DNA from: Mucidula mucida
Taxonomy: Eukaryota > Basidiomycota > Agaricomycetes > Agaricales > Physalacriaceae
NCBI GenBank assembly: GCA_015501055.1
Contig: JADNYV010001020.1
Location: 1-10,656, forward strand
Length of the DNA: 10,656 nucleotides
Reading direction: 5' to 3'
Below the pieces are notes generated by a model, which saw only the letters and a list, made by a program, of their open reading frames with translations, was not told the DNA's origin and ran no database searches. This document shows, one piece after another, positions 7,253-10,656 of this stretch. Made by a program: the position numbers and the translations under genes. Numbering within the stretch: the stretch's first letter is position 1; each line of letters starts with the position of its first letter.

Positions 7253-9996
7253 TTAATCCTTTTTGGCAACCGGATACATACGTTTAAGCAGCCGCTGGTT
7301 GCCACTCGCATCCTTTCCAAAGGTCTTCATGATTTTAAAGATGGCATCATAAGTGACAGCATCGTTCATGGTTTCTTCGTCAAAGGGCTCGCGTGCATTC
7401 TCGTCGACAACCATGTTCTCTTCGTCAGGAGCTGCCAGATCCCATAAGTTCTTGTTGGTCATACCCAGTCCAAAGCTTTTGTGGAGCGGTCTGATCCAAA
7501 CAGCAAAGTCCTTGAACGAGTTATCTGGGACAGGAATAGTGCGCGCATTGTAGGTCGAGATTATTGCATGTTTCTCTTTATACAGCTGGTTGTCTGTCAT
7601 GGAGAACCATGAGTGATAGAGAGAGGATTTATTGGCGTGGAGATAAGAGCCATCTTTGCTGGGTACCTTCTTGAGTGCGTAGGCACAGGGAAGAAGAACG
7701 ATGAGGTAGAAGATCGACTCGAGGTCATGACGGTATAGATGAACGGGAGGGTTTCCGTTAGCGTCCAGGGCATGCAGCTCATGAGCCATAAAGGGTCGAG
7801 TTCCGGTGCGCTGCTTGGAGGACGCGCCGATCGCGTTCCGGAAAGACGACAAATCAAAGTCATTGAGGACACCGCAGATTCTACCTCTGCGCTTGTGCCA
7901 CATGATGTTTCCTTGGCTAATGTCTCGATGGATAATCCGCGGATGGTCGTAGATCCAACGGTGTACTGAAACAAAAGTCAGCATTGTAGCACAGACAAGC
8001 CGGGAGAACATACCTTGAATACATCAAAAATCACTCGTGCATAATCCTCCGGCGTCGTTAAGGCATCCAGGTGGTGCAGGCGTTCATAAACGCTCACTCG
8101 ACATACTCGGTGTTCGTAGTAGAACGCCTTGTCGTCGACAAACTTGACATCCGGGCCCGATAGATACTCCCGGAGTCTGCTTCCAGACTATCTGGCTGCA
8201 GCGAGAAATCTTGAGAGTGCAAGATAGTCGGAATATGGTCCAGCACCCACGCCGCATCTTCCTGCGCCTCCGCCGCTTCCTTGATCGCGTCCACAAAGGT
8301 GTTCTCAGGTACCGGGAGGACGCAGGCCAACTGATCTTAACGACCAGGTCCATGTCCGGCCATTCATCGGACGTTCCTTCAACGACACAGGTGTTCCGTC
8401 CAATGATCCCTGGTTGACGCATAACGATGCGCCCCAGCGTTACCAAGACGGCTTTGCCGCCGACTTGGAGTTTGATCTGCTTCCCAACAAAGAGCGTTTT
8501 GGGGTCCTTCACCATGTCGTCGGTGTAGTTCTGATACATCTCCAAGAACGGATCTGGCATCAGGTTCTCCATGATCCCACGCTGCGCTAGAGTCGCTCGA
8601 TGCAGACAGATAAGGAGTGCGACGAAGCGGCGTTCATCCACACACTGGACGTAGTCAGTGGTCTTGAGGTCGACCATTGGGAACGGCTGAGAAACGGCGA
8701 TGACGGAACGGTCGTAATAGAGGATTTGGAGCTCGTTTATTCCGACGAGGAAGCCGAAACAGTGTGAGCGAAAGCCAGCGCTGGAAAGGACATCAAGTGC
8801 ATATCGCGCGCATTGACGGGAGACTTTGAGTCGATTTTGCGAATCGTCAACCGGCTCCACGTTTATGGATGACAGTGTCTCTCCGCCAGAGGCAACCGTG
8901 GCGGCAATACTGCTTTCTGTCTTGGACCTTTTGGCCCTAGGCATGTCGCTCGTAGATCGCGACGGACGTTTGTTGTTCCGCAGATCATCACCGATAGCCG
9001 ACGAGATGCCTGTGCGTTCTTCACCCCTTTCGACAGCATCAAGATATTCCTTCATGTCTCTAGGATCCGTGCCATCTATGTAAAGAGTTAGACACATATG
9101 GAAAAGAACTGCAGAGAAGACTCACCGATACCTAAGACCGTGTATGGAGACGTCGAGCCACGATCGACGCTTTTCCGGAATCGCTTCCAGTCGATGAAAT
9201 ATTGACCTTGAGGCCAACCGAAATTTTTCTGTGGTCCTTCGTTGGTCCGCATCTCATTACCTGAACCTTCCCACAAACTTTGGAAGACAGTCATCCCGTC
9301 GGGCGAACGATCGGCATTGGAGCCAAAAAGATACTTGGGATCCTGGCGATAGCTCCACAACGATTTGGCTTCGTCGCTCCCGTCCTCTTTGACGAAAATA
9401 CCCGTGGCGATGTTACACATATCCAGGTAGTCGTCGTATAACAGTTTTTCATGCTGGATACTCCGTTGGAGGCTAATCCTCTTGTATCGATTCCGGCGTA
9501 TGCGATAGGTGGTGTCATTGAGGACTTTGTCAATGAGGGATTTTAGTGCTTTATCAGACTGCCAGTCTTTGGGAAGACCAAGCAGGACATGTAGGAAGAT
9601 GTCGGTGGGTAAGAAGACACGAGAGCTTTTTAGGTCTTCATCAACGTATACATCGACGGATCTACGATGATAATGCTCTTTGAAGTCAAATTGGCTCGAA
9701 GGACCTCTGTTCCCAGGCGTCTGCGCAAGCTTGGGCAGTCCCTGCAGCCTTGGACGAGGAGTAGTTGGTGTGGACAGATCGATGGGGGGCGCGGGCTCTT
9801 CGATGAGGAACCCATCGGGAGAGGGTGAGCGAGAGGGCGGAATTTGACGAGAAGTAGCAGGACGGGGAATACGAGTCGGGCGCTTCGAAGAAGGATTGGA
9901 CCTTCGTGGTAGGGTAGGAGGCCGACGGTCCACCGAAGGCCTAACTCTGTGTGGTCCGATGGTGGAGCCTAAGGCGGTGGGCAGATTTGGTGTCAT
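7253..9996 (-). CDS. FunK1 fungal-type protein kinase, copy 3, near full length with frame breaks
   Basis: Exon 1 runs 9996-9126: a Pro/Arg-rich tail, then VDVYVDEDL and LPTDIFLHVLLG at residues 129-140. A 50-bp phase-1 intron (9125-9076, GTGAGT to ACATAG) gives VLGI-DGTDPRD. Exon 2 (9075-8014) carries a possible nuclear signal PRAKRSK, YYDRSVIAVSQPF and VVKISWP (ATP-lysine counterpart). Exon 3 (7965-7253) carries HRDISQGNIM (catalytic loop), GVLNDFDLSS (metal-binding Asp), RTGTRPFMAHEL (activation end) and YRHDLESIFYL, then stops normally. About 880 residues would fit the family. The frame shifts by one base near 8312 (copy 1 has SSRVAEN here) and near 8173 (before EYLSGPDVKF). At the 48-bp intron 8013-7966 the spliced frame is again off by one unless a weak GTTCTC donor at 8009 is used. 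Either this is a young pseudogene or the assembly lacks single bases. M9996 lies inside a tandem repeat; by comparison with copy 1 the original start is nearer 10232. Confidence 0.85.
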
Positions 9997-10190
9997 CTCA
10001 ACATGATTAGAATCCGCTTGCGGCCCGATGAGAGTTCACACCCGGAGGGTTCGCGGCCTAAGGCGTTACGACGCGCATGCGGCCGATGACGAGCTCATCT
10101 GTAGAGGATTCGCGACTAAGGCGTTCGGCACATTTGGTGTCTTTTCAACATGATCAGAAGGGAGCGGCCTGATGAGGAGCTCATCTCCCG
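9968..10190 (-). repeat. Imperfect tandem repeats at the 5' end of FunK1 copy 3
   Basis: Three related units follow one another on the minus strand: 10190-10104, 10103-10045 and 10044-9968. Shared blocks are GATGAGCTC-TCATC-GGCCGC (units 1, 2 and, altered, 3), ATCATGTTGA-A-GACACCAAAT (units 1 and 3) and CGCCTTAG (all three). Unit 2 lacks the middle block and unit 3 the tail. Unit lengths of 87, 59 and 77 bp are not all multiples of three, so the frame is lost between 10232 and 9996, with stops at 10068-10066 and 10041-10039. In translation unit 1 reads HVEKTPNVPNAL and unit 3 HVEMTPNLPTAL in one and the same frame. Confidence 0.65.
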
Positions 10191-10229
10191 AGGAGAATTC
10201 GGGATCTGAGTCGGGATATGAAGCTTGGG

Positions 10230-10484
10230 CATATCCGGTGGCAAAGGCAGGGGGAAAAAGTCGATGAAGAAGAGAAGAGCGTGCATGGCTGCCCGTATTT
10301 ATATGCAGGACAGTTGTTACCAAATTGGGATACAATGGACGATTGGCCGTCGATCGTGTGGACCAGCTGCGGACAATGGAAGTCGCGTGGACGGTGGCCA
10401 AAATGGCTGTGGACAGAATTTCGACAATGACAATCGTTTGCCAAGAGAGTTTCTGTCACGTGCCCGTGTCCACGTTTGGAAAAC
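10230..10484 (-). promoter_or_regulatory. Promoter and original start region of FunK1 copy 3
   Basis: Minus-strand TATAAATA lies at 10303-10296. About 71 bp further, CCTTTGCCACCGGATATGCCCAAG (ATG at 10232) parallels CCTTTGCCACTCATGGCTAAACG at the start of copy 1, which marks 10232 as the ancestral start; its frame now stops after 38 codons. Upstream, 10455-10484 holds the CACGTG module (E-box 10457-10462) with a second CCACGTTTGG half. Three GTGGAC-type sites lie between TATA and E-box. Confidence 0.6.
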
Positions 10485-10656
10485 AAATGGCGGACGTCGT
10501 TCCGCAGTGCGCGTATGACTCGTGCTTTATTTTTTCCCCATCTTCTCTCGTTGAGTCGCTCTACGAGACTGGACTCGTCCTAGATAACGCACAAAATGTC
10601 AATTTTTGAGCTATGGCTTTGTCTATTAGATTTTACAACTTCAACCAATCTAAGCG
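10485..10656. other. Right edge, no gene seen
   Basis: Apart from the second copy of the 34-bp dispersed repeat at 10537-10570 (plus orientation), nothing recognisable is present. Confidence 0.4.
10537..10570 (+). repeat. 34-bp dispersed repeat, copy 2
   Basis: It matches the reverse complement of 2306-2339 at 32 of 34 positions. The two mismatches fall together after TTGAGTCG. Flanking sequence does not match. Confidence 0.5.

Noticed and set aside
7597..7974. Minus-strand frame of 125 codons overlapping the kinase C-terminal lobe
   Set aside because: It is an out-of-frame shadow of the exon that encodes HRDIS, DFD and YRHDLES.
1..10656. CRISPR array, defence island, prophage or biosynthetic cluster
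   Set aside because: No regularly spaced repeats, no phage or defence proteins, and spliceosomal introns with fungal families identify a eukaryotic nuclear locus. The enzymes found do not form one pathway.

Overview
The window looks like a repeat-rich stretch of a basidiomycete (probably Agaricomycete) nuclear genome. The evidence is threefold: three copies of the fungal-specific kinase family FunK1 (Pkinase_fungal, PF17667), which is strongly expanded in mushroom-forming fungi; short GT-AG introns of 45-52 bp; and a fungal-type indoleamine 2,3-dioxygenase. I cannot name the species. Every recognisable gene lies on the minus strand.

Layout from left to right. Positions 1-1320 hold the N-terminal 440 codons of an uninterrupted FunK1 gene (copy 1) that runs off the left edge. 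Its promoter (TATA near 1376, E-box module at 1506-1535) abuts a truncated D-amino-acid-oxidase-like relic (1597-1833), which still has its own TATA box. After about 0.7 kb without a gene comes an intact two-exon indoleamine 2,3-dioxygenase gene (2622-4044), followed by a gene-poor stretch. Next is a 679-bp element with 74-bp terminal inverted repeats and a 6-bp flanking direct repeat (4517-5195), most simply a non-autonomous DNA transposon. Positions 5369-6896 hold a decayed FunK1 copy (copy 2). At about 5774 its last open frame joins, in frame, the C-terminal third of an N2227/carnosine N-methyltransferase-like protein. Positions 7253-9996, with upstream sequence to about 10484, hold a near full-length FunK1 gene (copy 3). 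It has a complete C-terminal kinase lobe, but single-base losses put its parts in different frames, and imperfect tandem repeats scramble its 5' end.

Copies 2 and 3 are close paralogues that share an intron position; copy 1 is more diverged and lacks that intron. All three carry the same upstream module with a CACGTG core, so the duplications included the promoter. The locus reads as a site of repeated FunK1 duplication, decay and recombination with neighbouring metabolic genes. I see no operon-like or defence-type system. The IDO gene is a stand-alone tryptophan-catabolic gene; the most unusual objects are the kinase-methyltransferase chimera and the relics around the kinase copies.
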